Part shown: in pieces, positions 51,832 to 62,742 of the stretch
Position numbering within the stretch: position 1 is the stretch's first letter
How the letters are laid out: each line of letters opens with the position of its first letter
NCBI GenBank assembly: GCA_031296935.1
Contig: JAVDPD010000004.1
Span: 210,056 to 274,055 of the forward strand
DNA: 64,000 bases
DNA from: Cerasicoccus maritimus
Lineage (GTDB): Bacteria > Verrucomicrobiota > Verrucomicrobiia > Opitutales > Cerasicoccaceae
Reading direction: 5' to 3'
The notes under the pieces: model-generated
What the model was told of the DNA's origin: nothing
Seen by the model: the letters and a program-made list of their open reading frames with translations, nothing else
The model's database searches: none
Translations under genes and position numbers: made by a program

Positions 51832-53073
51832 ATGCTGAAACTCCCCGACAATCTAATCCGTGTAGCTGAGGCAAGAGCGCCCGAGGTGTTGCTCACGCCT
51901 GGGGGATACTTCTTTTGTCGGCTGATCCCGCTGCCCGAGGAGTTGACGCGGTCGGAATATGCGTCTTTGGCGGAGTTGACGTTGGAGGAATGCGCGCCGT
52001 TTCCGCTGGAGCAGCTGGCATGGGGCTTCATGGTGGATGATGCGCGTCGTGAACTGTGGATTTTTGCCGCCTGCCGCCCCCGTATCGGTCAAAGCGCATT
52101 GGATGAGTGGGATGATGCCGAGCACGTTTTTCCAGCCTTCCTGCCGCTCTTGTTGACTTTCCCAGAGCCTCCCAGGCAACTGGTTTGGCAGTCGGAGCAG
52201 GAGGTCATGTTGATGGAGTTCGCCGAGGGCGCTCGCTTTCCTCAGCGTATTCGCCACCGCCGCTTCACGGAGCGCAGTGAAGATGACGAAACCCCGATAG
52301 TTACGCGCACTGATGAGGTTCGCGATTATCTGGTTAGTCAGGGAGTGGACCCGGAGGCGACGCCCATATATCAATTACACGAAACGCGTGTAAGCGCTGA
52401 CCGGCAGGTTACTTTTGTCGTGAGCCAATCAGCTGAAGGCGCTGAGCCGGAGGTGCCTGCGGTTATCGAAAGCGTGGAAGCCAGCTGGTGGGCCGATTTG
52501 CGAGCGCCGGAGTTTATTGCCTCAGAGCAACGTTCGCGCCGCTGGCAGAACAATCTATGGGTTGCGCTGAAGTGGTCAGGCTGGGCGGCGGTCTTTTTGA
52601 TCTGCATGCTCCTGTTTAACTTCGTGGGTAACGTCCTCGTGGAGCGCAGGCAGGATAAGATCATTGCTCAGGATCCCGTGGTGTTGGCCGTTGAGCAAAA
52701 CGCAAACTTCCTCGCGGATCTGCGTCGCTTCACCGAAAGTCCGCTCCAGCCATACGAAATCCTTGGTCTCACGAATCTGAAGCGTCCGATTAAAAACATC
52801 TGGTACCGCGCGGCCGAGGTGGACAACACCGACGGCGTCACCATCCAGGGCTACGCAAATAGCGTGAATGAGGTGAATGATTTTTGGCGTTCGTTGACCA
52901 ATAGCGGTGAATTCAAGATGCTGGAAACCGCGCGCTATCGTCGGCGTGGCAGCGAATACGAGTTCACGCTCCGATTGGACTATGTTGGCCAAGACGTCGA
53001 TGTGGGGGAATCGCTGGCTGCGATGGATGCGCCATTGGTGGAAGAGTCGATCGTGGAAGGGAGCGGACAATGA
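51832..53073 (+). CDS. gspL: type II secretion GspL-like inner-membrane protein
   Basis: A 413-residue bitopic protein. A long cytoplasmic N-terminal part (~250 residues, LLTPGGYFFCRLIPLPEEL, AELTLEECAPFPLEQLAWGF) is followed by one membrane helix (WSGWAAVFLICMLLFNFVG) and a periplasmic ferredoxin-like domain. This is the GspL layout, where the cytoplasmic part recruits GspE. Sequence similarity to classical GspL is weak, so the name rests largely on architecture and position. Confidence 0.75.
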   Translation: MLKLPDNLIRVAEARAPEVLLTPGGYFFCRLIPLPEELTRSEYASLAELTLEECAPFPLEQLAWGFMVDDARRELWIFAACRPRIGQSALDEWDDAEHVFPAFLPLLLTFPEPPRQLVWQSEQEVMLMEFAEGARFPQRIRHRRFTERSEDDETPIVTRTDEVRDYLVSQGVDPEATPIYQLHETRVSADRQVTFVVSQSAEGAEPEVPAVIESVEASWWADLRAPEFIASEQRSRRWQNNLWVALKWSGWAAVFLICMLLFNFVGNVLVERRQDKIIAQDPVVLAVEQNANFLADLRRFTESPLQPYEILGLTNLKRPIKNIWYRAAEVDNTDGVTIQGYANSVNEVNDFWRSLTNSGEFKMLETARYRRRGSEYEFTLRLDYVGQDVDVGESLAAMDAPLVEESIVEGSGQ

Positions 53074-53618
53074 AGGCGCGTCAATTATTCCAACGGATGA
53101 CTTCACGCGAAAAGACGCTGCTCGTTGCGTTTGTGTGGGTGATCCTGATCATCGTCTTTTCTTTTGCGCTTCGCGATTTCCGACAGTTTATGAGTAGTTG
53201 GTCTGACACTGGGCGCCAGCTAGATGCGCAACAGGGCTTGCTTAATAACGCTCCAGTGGTCAATGCGGAACTGGAGAAAGAACTCGAGTTCTACAAGTCC
53301 GACCGCATCTACGACCTGCCTTCACTTACGGGCCGGGTGGACCAGTTGGCCAAGCAGGCGGGCGTGACAAACTTTACCTTCAACACTGGCAGCGAGGAAC
53401 AGGATATCCACGTGGCTCACACGATTCGCCTCAACATCAAAGATACGCCGATTGAAAATCTGATGACGCTCGATCAGGCGCTCAACGCCGAGTCGCCGTA
53501 CATCAACAAAGTCTCCGTTAGCCTGAAGGCCGATACGCGTAACGATGAGCTGCTCGACGCCACCATCATTTTAAACTCTTTCGAACTCAAATCCAGCGGA
53601 CTAGCCGCGAACCCGTAA
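53070..53618 (+). CDS. gspM: type II secretion GspM/PilO-like protein
   Basis: A 182-residue bitopic protein: a short basic cytoplasmic end, helix LLVAFVWVILIIVFSFAL, then a coiled coil and a ferredoxin-like periplasmic domain (HTIRLNIKDTPIENLMTLDQ). It is the expected partner of GspL. The start overlaps the gspL stop by four bases (ATGA), indicating coupled translation. Confidence 0.75.
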   Translation: MKARQLFQRMTSREKTLLVAFVWVILIIVFSFALRDFRQFMSSWSDTGRQLDAQQGLLNNAPVVNAELEKELEFYKSDRIYDLPSLTGRVDQLAKQAGVTNFTFNTGSEEQDIHVAHTIRLNIKDTPIENLMTLDQALNAESPYINKVSVSLKADTRNDELLDATIILNSFELKSSGLAANP

Positions 53619-53621
53619 ATT

Positions 53622-55961
53622 ATGTCTCTGCGCGCCAACGCAATCCCCTTCGCTCGTCTGTGGTCCTTTCTGGCCGCGATGTGCGTCCTATGCGCAACCC
53701 AGCTTTTTGCCCAAACCAATACTGGAGAGCCCCCGGAATCGGCAGAGTCATCGACTCCGCCACAAGTCAACGCGCCTGGTGGGCGAGGCGCGCCGTCGAT
53801 TGTGCCGCGTAGCGCACGCATTCCTACTCCAGAGCGTTTGGACCCACCTGCCACGCCAGCAACAGAGGCGGCGGATGTCGACCTAGTCATGGTCGACATG
53901 GAGCTGAATGATGTGTTGCTCAACCTCGAGAAGTTGACTGGTAAGCCGATCATACGTTCGCAGTCGTTGCCCGCTGTGAAGATCAATTTCAATGGGCAGG
54001 GTTCGATGACCAAGAGCGAGGCGATTCTGGTCATTAAGAGTTTACTCGCGCTGAATGCAGTGATCGTTACGGATTTGGGCGATGATTTGATTAAGGCAGT
54101 GCCGGCTGCTGGCGCCCAAGGGCCGTCGGCGCAGGTGCCGGAATTTCTTCATGGCTCCACTCTGGATTTGCCGCCGAGTCAGGTTTACTACACGAAGTTT
54201 TTTAAATTCAACTACCTCGATGCGGAGAAAGAAGGCGTGCAAGTGGTGACGTCTTTAGGCGCAAGTGGCGGTAATCCGCTGATGCTGCCTAAGAACAACG
54301 CGTTGCTTGTCACGGATATGCTCGTCAACCTTCAGCGTATGGAGGAGGTGCTGATCACCGCTGATACGCCGGACTACGATAGCGAGCGCATCTTCTTCTT
54401 CACGCTCAAGCACATCAAGGCGGCTGACTTGGCCCAACGCCTGACCAAGCTCACCACGGGCACGTCTGGCATTGCGCGTTACTTTAACAACAATACCACC
54501 TTTGAGGCGGACGAGCGCACCAACCAACTGATCGCCATCACTCATCCGTCCAACGAACCGATCTTGCAGAACTTGATTGATGAGCTGGACAAGGACGTGG
54601 AGCCCATCACTTCCAGCGAGGTCTTCTACATCAAGCACGCGCAGGCGACCGAAATTGATTCCCTGCTCGAAGAGGTCATCTCAGGTCAGCAAAATGCGCG
54701 CAACAAGTCCGAAAGCGCTGACAAGAACAAGCAGACGTCGCCGGAATCCAACACTGCTCCTGGGCCGGGTGGAGTGGATGCGCAGGTGGCCAATACCGCG
54801 CCGATGCCAGCGGCGGACTCCGGCCTCGTTGTCGCCGAGCTGGGTATAAACTTGCAGTTCTCGGACTTCGTTACCGTTGTTGCCGACGAGCGCTCCAATG
54901 CGATTGTCGCCTACGGAACCAAGAGTGACCTCTTACAGATTGGCCGTCTTATCGAACAGATCGATGTACTGCTGGCGCAGGTTTACATTGAGGTGCTCAT
55001 TGCCGAAGTTACCTTAACGGATAACGCGGCCAGCGGCTTCAGTGAGTTTAATATCCAGGGCACGGGCGACCTGGCGACCACCTTGCTTGACCCGGCAACT
55101 TCGTTTGCGGCGTCCACCGCGGTGAACCAGGGGCAGTTGGCGAACTCTCCGTTTGAGGCCGCCATTACACTCAATCCGGATGACTTCGCGGTCATCCTCC
55201 GCACGGCGGCGGAAAACACCAACATCCGCATCTTGTCCGTGCCGAACATCGTCACCACGCACAATCAGGAGGCCAACGTTAATGTCTCGCAGTCGCAGCC
55301 GATCATTACGAGCTCGGTGACGAACCTCACCACGAACAGCACCGATGGCACGACTTCCAACGACGTGCAATACCGCGACATCGGTATCCAGTTGACCGTC
55401 AAGCCGCTCATCGGTAGTAACGGCATTATCCAGATGGAGATCGAACAGATCGTCGAAAACGTGGTGACCACCACATCGATTAACGGCACCGATCAGCCGA
55501 TCATTGGTAAGCGTGAAGCGACTTCGTTTGTGAGCGTTTCCGATGGCCAGGTTATTGTCTTGGCGGGTTTGCAGGAAACACTGTTTAATACAAGCGATGG
55601 CAAGCTGTGGCTCATCGGCGACCTCCCGATCATTGGTGATCTGCTCAACCCGGAATCGGAGTCGAATGACCGCCGTGAGCTGATGATCTTCATTCGTCCG
55701 ACGGTTTACTTCGGGCCGGAGGATGCGCATAAGCATGCGCAGAAAGTTATTGGCAACTTGGATAACGGTGCCGATGTCCAAACTTTCCTCGAGACGGACG
55801 ATATGACGCAGGTCACGAAGGTGCAGCGCATCGAGGCACTCGAGCAGTCTAAGGAGTTAGAAGAGCAAACCGGTGAAGGTCATCCTCTGAATGTCAACGC
55901 GCCGCTGGATGACTCGCAGTCAAAGAAGAGCGCCAAACGATCACCCTACGCTGGCAACTAA
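53622..55961 (+). CDS. gspD: type II secretion secretin GspD
   Basis: A 779-residue outer-membrane secretin. A signal peptide ([18 protein letters not shown], starting after residue 13) is followed by a Pro-rich linker. N0/N1-N3 domains follow ([40 protein letters not shown]). The secretin core includes [34 protein letters not shown] and [15 protein letters not shown] Gly/Pro/Ala insert (residues ~365-400) sits between N domains. The C-terminal tail is charged. It is the pore of the T2SS and presumably needs a pilotin not seen here. Confidence 0.95.
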   Translation: MSLRANAIPFARLWSFLAAMCVLCATQLFAQTNTGEPPESAESSTPPQVNAPGGRGAPSIVPRSARIPTPERLDPPATPATEAADVDLVMVDMELNDVLLNLEKLTGKPIIRSQSLPAVKINFNGQGSMTKSEAILVIKSLLALNAVIVTDLGDDLIKAVPAAGAQGPSAQVPEFLHGSTLDLPPSQVYYTKFFKFNYLDAEKEGVQVVTSLGASGGNPLMLPKNNALLVTDMLVNLQRMEEVLITADTPDYDSERIFFFTLKHIKAADLAQRLTKLTTGTSGIARYFNNNTTFEADERTNQLIAITHPSNEPILQNLIDELDKDVEPITSSEVFYIKHAQATEIDSLLEEVISGQQNARNKSESADKNKQTSPESNTAPGPGGVDAQVANTAPMPAADSGLVVAELGINLQFSDFVTVVADERSNAIVAYGTKSDLLQIGRLIEQIDVLLAQVYIEVLIAEVTLTDNAASGFSEFNIQGTGDLATTLLDPATSFAASTAVNQGQLANSPFEAAITLNPDDFAVILRTAAENTNIRILSVPNIVTTHNQEANVNVSQSQPIITSSVTNLTTNSTDGTTSNDVQYRDIGIQLTVKPLIGSNGIIQMEIEQIVENVVTTTSINGTDQPIIGKREATSFVSVSDGQVIVLAGLQETLFNTSDGKLWLIGDLPIIGDLLNPESESNDRRELMIFIRPTVYFGPEDAHKHAQKVIGNLDNGADVQTFLETDDMTQVTKVQRIEALEQSKELEEQTGEGHPLNVNAPLDDSQSKKSAKRSPYAGN

Positions 55962-57676
55962 TGGACGATGTGCCCAACAGTTGGCTTGAGCGCCTCGACG
56001 AGGAGCAGCAGGAGCACTTCGCTGAAGCGCCTCGCCAAGATCGCGTGAAATACCTCGCCGGCATTTGGCAGGAGCAGGAGGCCGATGTCTTTGCGCGCCT
56101 CGCCGCAGAAACGCAGACGCCGGTGCTCGATTTGATCCGCCTATCCGAAGCGCCGGAAGACCACCTGCCGCTGCGCCTTATTCACGAATACCAATGCCTG
56201 CCCGCGACGGTAGAGGAGCATGGCGGCGAGCTATGTCTGGTGACGGTTTGGCCGCCATCACCGACGATGAGTGATTGGGTTATTGCGGCGACTGGCCGCG
56301 AGCCGCGTTGGTTCATTGGCGATCCCTCAGAAGTCGCCGAGCTCATCACCCAGGCTTATGGTGTGGGTTCGGGTAGCCTTGAGGAGCAGGACATGGAGGG
56401 CTTCGCCGACTCCGAGCAGAACGAGGAGGAGGAAGACGAGGACGCAGCGCTGATCCGCTTTGTCAACGAGGTCATTTCCAAGGCCATTGCTGACCGCGCG
56501 ACGGACATCCATTTCGAGCCGCAAAAGGAAACGCTCAACATTCGCTACCGCATCGACGGCGTGCTCGTGCCCGTCCGTGTGCCGGAGAATTTGAAGACTT
56601 TCCAGCGGGCGATTATTTCGCGCCTGAAGATCATGGCCAAGCTGAACATCTCCGAGCGTCGCCGCCCGCAAGACGGTCGCATCGGGTTCAACTATGGCAA
56701 TGAGGAGCTGGATATCCGTATTTCGTCCCTGCCGACGATGTATGGCGAAAGCATCAGCTTGCGCTTGCTGTCCGATAAAACACAGCCGGTCACGATCGAA
56801 GACCTTGGCTTCATGCCGAACGACGTCAAGATGCTCGACACCATTTTGCAGCGTCCGCATGGCATCATTCTGGCCACTGGGCCGACCGGTGCCGGTAAGT
56901 CGACGACGCTGAGCTCGTTCATTCGCCGCATTCGTGATCCGCGCCGCCGCATCGTCACGATTGAAGACCCGGTCGAATACGAAATCGACGGCGTCAACCA
57001 GACGCAGGTGCAGAGCGAAATTGGCCTGACCTTTGCCAACAGCTTGCGCTCGGTGCTTCGCCAAGATCCGGACGTCATCATGGTCGGGGAAATTCGTGAC
57101 GGCGAAACGGCAGACATCGCGATTCGCGCTTCGCTGACGGGTCACTTGGTGCTTTCTTCGCTGCATACGAACGATGCTCCGGGCGCCATTACGCGTCTCA
57201 TCGATATGGATATCGAGCCCTTCCTCATCGCTTCGTCGGTTGAGCTTGTTATCGCGCAACGCCTGGTGCGCCGTATCTGTCCTCACTGTTCGCTGCCCGC
57301 GGATATTGAGCTGAAGGAGCTGAGTTCCTGCCTCATGGCAATGCACATTCCGGCGTCCGAAATCACCGAAGCTCACCTCGTGCAAAAGCCAAACGGCTGT
57401 GAGCGCTGCCGCAACCTTGGCTTCCGAGGTCGCGTGGGCTTGTTCGAAATTTTGCGCATTAACGACGCCATTCACGAGCTGATCATTCGCCGCGCCTCGG
57501 CTTGGGAAATTCGCAAACTTGCTGAAGAGCAGGGCATGGCCACGCTCCAGCGCAGTGGCTGGGAGCAGGTCAAACGCGGCATCACCTCGTTGCCAGAAGT
57601 GATGCGCTACGCTGATGTCATCAGCGAAGAGGAAGAAAAAGCCAGCGCCGATCAACCCGGAACCAACGCCTCGTAA
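55961..57676 (+). CDS. gspE: type II secretion ATPase GspE
   Basis: A 571-residue hexameric ATPase that drives pseudopilus assembly. Its start overlaps the gspD stop by one base (TAATG). The N1E-like region is followed by the catalytic core: Walker [17 protein letters not shown] near residue 305, Asp box [18 protein letters not shown] near 335, Walker [21 protein letters not shown] near 370, and a His box with [17 protein letters not shown] zinc-binding domain has CPHC and CERC. Length and motifs are complete. Confidence 0.97.
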   Translation: MDDVPNSWLERLDEEQQEHFAEAPRQDRVKYLAGIWQEQEADVFARLAAETQTPVLDLIRLSEAPEDHLPLRLIHEYQCLPATVEEHGGELCLVTVWPPSPTMSDWVIAATGREPRWFIGDPSEVAELITQAYGVGSGSLEEQDMEGFADSEQNEEEEDEDAALIRFVNEVISKAIADRATDIHFEPQKETLNIRYRIDGVLVPVRVPENLKTFQRAIISRLKIMAKLNISERRRPQDGRIGFNYGNEELDIRISSLPTMYGESISLRLLSDKTQPVTIEDLGFMPNDVKMLDTILQRPHGIILATGPTGAGKSTTLSSFIRRIRDPRRRIVTIEDPVEYEIDGVNQTQVQSEIGLTFANSLRSVLRQDPDVIMVGEIRDGETADIAIRASLTGHLVLSSLHTNDAPGAITRLIDMDIEPFLIASSVELVIAQRLVRRICPHCSLPADIELKELSSCLMAMHIPASEITEAHLVQKPNGCERCRNLGFRGRVGLFEILRINDAIHELIIRRASAWEIRKLAEEQGMATLQRSGWEQVKRGITSLPEVMRYADVISEEEEKASADQPGTNAS

Positions 57677-57691
57677 ACGTCTACTGCTTTC

Positions 57692-58981
57692 ATGCCGACC
57701 TTCAGCTACAAAGGAATCGATTCCGGCGGCGCCACCGTTACGGGGGTTGTTGAGGCGGTGGACCGCAAGCAGGCTTTGCGCAAGATTCGCGCGGGCAAAG
57801 TGCGCCCGCTCGATGTGAAGCAGGGCAAAGGTAAAGTCGGTCGCACGAAAGCAAAGCCGGTGAAGGCCGACGCTGAGGATGCCGAAAATTTCACTGCGAG
57901 CAGTAGTGATAAAAAGTCGCGTCGCCTCTTCGCGCGTAACAAGCCGAGCCGCAAGCTCGCGCTGCCGTTCTTTCGCAAGCTTTACCAATTGCACAAGAGC
58001 GGCATGCCGATTGGCGACGCGATGCAGATCATGAGCACGCGCATGGGCGACCCCGCACTCAAAGTGTTGTCGAATGTCGTTTACCGCGACCTTAGCGAAG
58101 GCCGTACGCTAGCCAGCTCCATGCGCGGCAACCCCGAGTATTTTGAGCCAACGATGTCCTTCCTGATTGAGGCCGGAGAAGCTACGGGTAACGTGCGGCC
58201 AATCCTCGAAAACATCATCGATCACTTGGAGCGCAAAGCCGCGCTACAAAAGGAAGTGCAGGGGGCAATGGCTTACCCGATCATGATTTGCTTGGTGGCG
58301 ATGGGCGTGGTCGCGCTGTTTCTTTTTTATCTGATGCCGCGTATTCAAAGCATGCTCGATAGCATGGGTGGTGAGCTGAATATGGCTGCGCGTATCATGA
58401 TCGGCGCTGCGGACTTTGCGCTCCTGCAAGGGCCGTTTATCCTCGTTGCATTGGCCATCGTTGCACTCTCGATTTTTCAATGGCGCAAGACGGATAAAGG
58501 GCGGCTGGCTACGGACGCCTGGGCGCTGAAACTGCCGATCATCTCCGGCCTGTATTACAATGCGGACATCTGCCGCGTTTCGAATATTCTCTACGTGCTC
58601 TTGTCCAACGGCGTGAACACTACGGAGAGTTTGCGCTTGGCCGAGAATACTTTGCAAAACAAAGTATTGGTAGGCAAATATGTGGCAGCGCGCACGATGG
58701 TGAACGATGGCGCGCCGTTTTCGGCGGCGTTCAAGCGCTACGGCCTACTGCCCGATATGGACCAGGATATCCTGAGTATTGGTGAGAACACTGGTAGCCT
58801 TGCGCCCAGCTTTAACGAAATTTACAACACGCACGCTGAGGAGTTGTCGGGCAGGCTGAACGTGTTGACGAAGCTCATCGCGGGTGTGGCGTTGGGCTTT
58901 GCCTTTACCTTGGTGTTTGTGCTCACGCTGGCCATCGTCATGAGTATTCTCAATATGACGCAGAGCATTATGGTGCGTTAG
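57692..58981 (+). CDS. gspF: type II secretion inner-membrane platform protein GspF
   Basis: A 429-residue polytopic protein with two T2SF repeats (FRKLYQLHKSGMPIGDAMQI and DICRVSNILYVLLSNGVNTT) and three membrane helices (MICLVAMGVVALFLFYLMP, ILVALAIVALSIFQW, FAFTLVFVLTLAIVMSIL). The N-terminus YKGIDSGGATVTGVVEAVDR is typical. A Lys/Ser-rich linker (KPVKADAEDAENFTASSSDK) precedes the first domain. It ends the operon. Confidence 0.95.
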   Translation: MPTFSYKGIDSGGATVTGVVEAVDRKQALRKIRAGKVRPLDVKQGKGKVGRTKAKPVKADAEDAENFTASSSDKKSRRLFARNKPSRKLALPFFRKLYQLHKSGMPIGDAMQIMSTRMGDPALKVLSNVVYRDLSEGRTLASSMRGNPEYFEPTMSFLIEAGEATGNVRPILENIIDHLERKAALQKEVQGAMAYPIMICLVAMGVVALFLFYLMPRIQSMLDSMGGELNMAARIMIGAADFALLQGPFILVALAIVALSIFQWRKTDKGRLATDAWALKLPIISGLYYNADICRVSNILYVLLSNGVNTTESLRLAENTLQNKVLVGKYVAARTMVNDGAPFSAAFKRYGLLPDMDQDILSIGENTGSLAPSFNEIYNTHAEELSGRLNVLTKLIAGVALGFAFTLVFVLTLAIVMSILNMTQSIMVR

Positions 58982-59014
58982 CTTTGCCAGACAAAGTAAC
59001 TTTGAGATGCAAAG
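58982..59014. repeat. two CTTTG-N5-CAAAG palindromes
   Basis: CTTTG-ccaga-CAAAG (58982-58996), then TAA, then CTTTG-agatg-CAAAG (59000-59014). They directly follow the gspF stop codon and overlap the first ATG of the next gene. The same tandem layout occurs at 612-644. Confidence 0.6.
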
Positions 59015-60047
59015 TATGTGCGCAGATTGTTTGACGTCCGAAGAATCCGAGCAAATGCGCAAGCTGCTTTGCGCACTGCAAAATGACCTTCTTGGAACCA
59101 TGCTACGAGAGCGCGCGGCCTCGACTGAGGCGATGCACGGTATTGCGGAGGTGACACCCGCAGACACGATTTACCAGATTGATAAAATCAGCGAGCGTGC
59201 GATTTTGGAGTGGTTCGATGCGCATTGGCCGAAGGAGTGGCCTGTCGAGATCGTAATGGAGGGCTTGGAGGAAAAGGGGCCGTTTACTTTTCCGGCGGTT
59301 GATGTTTCGACGACTCAATTTAAGTGCATTCTCGATCCCATCGACGGCACGCGCGGCATCATGTATGACAAGCGTTCGGCGTGGACGCTCGCAGGGATTG
59401 CGCCGCAGCGCGGCCACGCGAACCAACTGAGCGATATCTTCGTCGCGGCGATGACGGAGCTGCCGACCACGAAGCAATGGCGCGCGGATCAGCTGAGCGT
59501 CGTTGTCGGGCGGCCGTTGGTCGCCGAGTCGATCAATGTGCTGACAAATGAGCGCGCGCCTCTGGTCGTGCAGCCGTCGAACGCTACTGGTCTAGAGCAT
59601 GGCTTTTCCACGCTGTGCCGTTTCCTGCCAGCGGGGCTGGAGCTGCATTCGCAGATTGAGGCCGAGCTGTGGCGCCGCATTGAGCCGGGGCGTGAAGCAA
59701 CGTTGGCCATCTTTTGCGATCAGTACATCAGCACTGGAGGCCAGCTTTACGAAGTCATGATGGGGCGCGATCGCTTCATTGCCGACGTTCGCCCGTGGGT
59801 GTTTGCCGAGTTGGGCCTCGTTACGAGCCTGACCTGTCACCCCTACGACATCGGCGTTTGGCCACTGGCCAACGCAGTGGGCGTGATTGTGGAAGACCCG
59901 GTGACAGGTGGCTCCGTGCGCGGGCCGATGGATACGACGAGTCCGATTGGCTGGGCGATGTATGGCAACGAAACGCTGCGCGACCTGATTGCGCCGCGCT
60001 TGCGAGACATTCTGTATGAGCTTTGCCCGAAGGCTTTTGGCTCTTAG
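59007..60047 (+). CDS. inositol-monophosphatase-family-like protein
   Basis: A 346-residue protein of the IMPase/FBPase-like superfamily. The metal-binding motif appears as CILDPIDGTRGIMYDKRSAW near residue 108, and the C-terminal motif HPYDIGVWPLANAVGVIVED near 290 corresponds to WDxxAG of the family, with differences. The first motif's Glu lies in EIVMEGLEEKGP. Compared with IMPase it has extra sequence at the N-terminus and in the middle. The substrate is unknown. Start choice is uncertain: ATGs at 59007, 59016 and 59055 are in frame, and the first lies inside a palindrome. Confidence 0.75.
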   Translation: MQSMCADCLTSEESEQMRKLLCALQNDLLGTMLRERAASTEAMHGIAEVTPADTIYQIDKISERAILEWFDAHWPKEWPVEIVMEGLEEKGPFTFPAVDVSTTQFKCILDPIDGTRGIMYDKRSAWTLAGIAPQRGHANQLSDIFVAAMTELPTTKQWRADQLSVVVGRPLVAESINVLTNERAPLVVQPSNATGLEHGFSTLCRFLPAGLELHSQIEAELWRRIEPGREATLAIFCDQYISTGGQLYEVMMGRDRFIADVRPWVFAELGLVTSLTCHPYDIGVWPLANAVGVIVEDPVTGGSVRGPMDTTSPIGWAMYGNETLRDLIAPRLRDILYELCPKAFGS

Positions 60048-60104
60048 TTGTATGCTGCGCAGCGGAGTCCGCCCTTGCATTTTGAGCGCCCGCTAGCGAT
60101 AGAT

Positions 60105-61370
60105 ATGAGCATGGGAAGCATCGATAGTTGGCGTGAGAAAGTTCAGGCGAATCCGCAGGCAGTAGCGGATCAATTTCTGGCTGATGTCGCGGCCTTGCCC
60201 GAGGCAGAGCGCCGCGCGGTGTTTTACTGGTTGCCCAGCCGTGAGCAATTGGGCTCGGCGCTGACGGCCTGCTCGAAGGCTGAAGGTTCGCTCGCAGGTC
60301 TGCCTTATGGGTTGAAGGATTTATTCGATGTGGTTGGGTTGGAAACCACGGCGGGTTCGAGCTTCCTCGCTGAAGAGCGTCAGATGCCGGGCGTGACTTC
60401 GCCCATTGTCGATAAGCTCCAGTCCGCTGGCGCGGTGATGGCCAGCAAAGTGGCGACGGTGGAGTTTGCCTACGGCATGTCGGGCGAAAATGTTTGGTAT
60501 GGCGATGTGCCGCACCCGAAGCGGGCTACGTCGCTGGCGGGTGGCTCCAGTAATGGCTCGGCCTACGTTGTTGGTCGCGGCTTGTTGCCGTTTAGCATCG
60601 GCACGGACACCAGCGGCTCAATGCGCGTGCCCGCTGCGTTTTGCGGTTTGTATTCGTGGCGCGATGAGCCGGCAAGCTTTGGCGGCAAGGGGGTCTTCCC
60701 TCTGGCACAAAGCTTCGATACGCCTGGTTGGTTTGCCGCCGATGTTGAGAGCTTGCAGACGTTGAACAGCGTGATGCTGCCCGCGGGCGAACCTGTTGCT
60801 GAGCCGCATTTGCTGGATTTATCCGACTACGCCGAAGGCCTCGACCCCGAGCTTCGTGCGGCGGGTGATGCTTTGTTAAAGAAGCTTTGTGCGACAAAGT
60901 CAGCTACCGCTACGGCGCTGGCCAGCGAGGCGTTTAGCGAGTGCTTTGACGCCTATAACATTCTTGGCAGCACCGAGGCTTATGCGGTGCACGCTCAGTG
61001 GCTGGATGCCTGCAAGGACCGCTACGATCCAGTGGTGTGGGGCCGTATCAATCGCGGGCGCAATTGGAAACCGAATCAGTTTGATTGGGCCATGCGCAAG
61101 GAAGCGGCGGTGTTGGATGCATGGACCAGACTCTTTGGCGATTACAATGCGGTCGCGCTGCCGATTACACCAATTGCTTCGCCGACGAAGGCCGACATGA
61201 CGGAGGACTTCCGCACACAATTGCTCAGTCTGAACACACCTGCTAGCTTGGGACGTTGCCCGGCGTTGACCATCCCACTCATGCTGGAAAACGGTCGCAG
61301 CGGCGGCATTCAAATTCTCTTCCGTAACAACCGCAAGGAAGTCGCCCGCGCACTGATGGCGCGTTTGTAG
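60105..61370 (+). CDS. amidase-signature-family hydrolase
   Basis: A 421-residue amidase. The Ser-cisSer-Lys triad is visible: Lys in GLPYGLKDLFDVVG (near residue 71), cis-Ser in SLAGGSSNGSAYVV (near 149) and nucleophile Ser in GTDTSGSMRVPAAFCGLY (near 170). GatA-like enzymes share this core, but the shortened C-terminal part and lack of gatB/gatC nearby argue for a free amidase such as allophanate- or glutamyl-amide-type. ATG 60105 fits the N-terminus. A CTTTG-N5-CAAAG palindrome occurs within the gene at 60888-60902. Confidence 0.87.
   Translation: MSMGSIDSWREKVQANPQAVADQFLADVAALPEAERRAVFYWLPSREQLGSALTACSKAEGSLAGLPYGLKDLFDVVGLETTAGSSFLAEERQMPGVTSPIVDKLQSAGAVMASKVATVEFAYGMSGENVWYGDVPHPKRATSLAGGSSNGSAYVVGRGLLPFSIGTDTSGSMRVPAAFCGLYSWRDEPASFGGKGVFPLAQSFDTPGWFAADVESLQTLNSVMLPAGEPVAEPHLLDLSDYAEGLDPELRAAGDALLKKLCATKSATATALASEAFSECFDAYNILGSTEAYAVHAQWLDACKDRYDPVVWGRINRGRNWKPNQFDWAMRKEAAVLDAWTRLFGDYNAVALPITPIASPTKADMTEDFRTQLLSLNTPASLGRCPALTIPLMLENGRSGGIQILFRNNRKEVARALMARL
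60888..60902. repeat. CTTTG-N5-CAAAG palindrome inside amidase gene
   Basis: CTTTG-tgcga-CAAAG, in frame within the amidase coding sequence, with the same arms as at 630 and 59000. As a single site inside a gene it could be chance. Confidence 0.35.
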
Positions 61371-61384
61371 AAGTGGGCGGGGAC

Positions 61385-62632
61385 TTACCCAAGCATCATC
61401 TGCGCCTTCTTGATGCTCTTCACGAGGGCGTCGACTTCTTCCAGCGTGTTGTAGAATGCAAAGGAGGCGCGGGCGCTACCTTCGAGGCCAAAGCGGGCCC
61501 AGAGCGGCATGGTGCAGTGGTGGCCGGTGCGGATCGCGATGCCGTCCATGTCGAGCATTGTGCCGAGGTCGGCAGGGTGCACGCCGTCGATCACAAAGGA
61601 CACCACGCTGACCTTGTGCGCGGACTCGCCGTAAATTTTCAGGCCTTTAATCGCCTTGAGCTGTTCCGTTGCGTAGCCGAGTAGCTCGCGTTCGTAGGCG
61701 TCGAGTGCGGCTTGGTCACGGGCCATGAGATACTCCACCGCTGCGCCAAGGCCGATGGCGCCCGCGATATGCGGCGTGCCCGCCTCGAAGCGTTCGGGGA
61801 TCTGGCGGTAGGTTGTGCCGTCGAAGCTTACGCGGTCGATCATATCGCCGCCGCCCTGGTAGGGAGGCATGGCGTTGAGCAGCTCGGGCTTGCCCCAGAG
61901 GACGCCGATGCCTGTCGGTCCGCAGACCTTGTGTCCGGAAAAGACGAGAAAATCGCAGCCCAGCGCGGACACGTTGACCGGGAAGTGCGCCGTGGATTGA
62001 GCGCCGTCGATCAGCACCGTGATGCCCTTGGTCTTGGCCAGCGGAATGATCTGCTCGACGGGGTTAATGGTCCCCAGTGAATTCGACACATGGCAGAGTG
62101 AAAGCAGCTTCACGCGCTCGGTCAGCAGGCCGGGTAGGGCGTCGAGGTCCAGCTCGCCAATGTCGGTCACGGGAATGACTTTGATCGTTGCGCCGACGCG
62201 ATCAGCCAGCAGTTGCCAGGGCACGATGTTGGCGTGGTGCTCCATGTGGGAGACAACAATTTCGTCGCCCGCGCCGATGTTGGCGCTGCCCCAGGTTGCG
62301 GCCACGAGGTTGATGGCCTCTGTGGCGTTGCGGGTAAAGATGCAGCTGCGGCTTTCGGGCGTGCCGATAAATTTGGCCACCGATGCACGGGCGGCTTCGT
62401 AGGCGCCGGTTGCCTCCTGGCTCAGCGCATGCACGCCGCGGTGGATGTTGGCGTTTTCAGTGCGGTAATAGGCGTCCAGGCGCTCGATGACCGCCAGCGG
62501 CTTTTGCGCCGTCGCGGCGTTGTCGAGGTAGACGAGCGGATGCCCGTTGACTTGCTGCCCCAAAATGGGGAAGTCTGCGCGCACGGATGCGACGTCCCAT
62601 TGCGCCGCTAAACTGGCCCTATCTAGAATCAT
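61385..62632 (-). CDS. sufS: cysteine desulfurase SufS
   Basis: SufS removes sulfur from cysteine for Fe-S cluster assembly. The 415-residue protein has [20 protein letters not shown] near the N-terminus, [17 protein letters not shown], the PLP Lys in [20 protein letters not shown] and the active-site Cys in [18 protein letters not shown]. The RxGHHC layout is class II (SufS) rather than IscS. ATG 62632 is chosen; longer readings are not family-like. No other suf genes are adjacent on this side; the partner SufE or SufU must lie elsewhere. Confidence 0.95.
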   Translation of the reverse strand: MILDRASLAAQWDVASVRADFPILGQQVNGHPLVYLDNAATAQKPLAVIERLDAYYRTENANIHRGVHALSQEATGAYEAARASVAKFIGTPESRSCIFTRNATEAINLVAATWGSANIGAGDEIVVSHMEHHANIVPWQLLADRVGATIKVIPVTDIGELDLDALPGLLTERVKLLSLCHVSNSLGTINPVEQIIPLAKTKGITVLIDGAQSTAHFPVNVSALGCDFLVFSGHKVCGPTGIGVLWGKPELLNAMPPYQGGGDMIDRVSFDGTTYRQIPERFEAGTPHIAGAIGLGAAVEYLMARDQAALDAYERELLGYATEQLKAIKGLKIYGESAHKVSVVSFVIDGVHPADLGTMLDMDGIAIRTGHHCTMPLWARFGLEGSARASFAFYNTLEEVDALVKSIKKAQMMLG

Positions 62633-62742
62633 TCTAAATTGAGACTCTAGCTCAACAACTGCCCAATGCAATGCCGAAAGCGGGATTTTTTGCGAATATT
62701 AGCGGTCGGCTTAAGGACGCATAGTAAATCAAGCGCCGCCGC

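Noticed and set aside
56327-57994. A 555-codon minus-strand frame opposite gspE/gspF
   Set aside because: It crosses two firmly identified genes on the other strand and its translation resembles no family.
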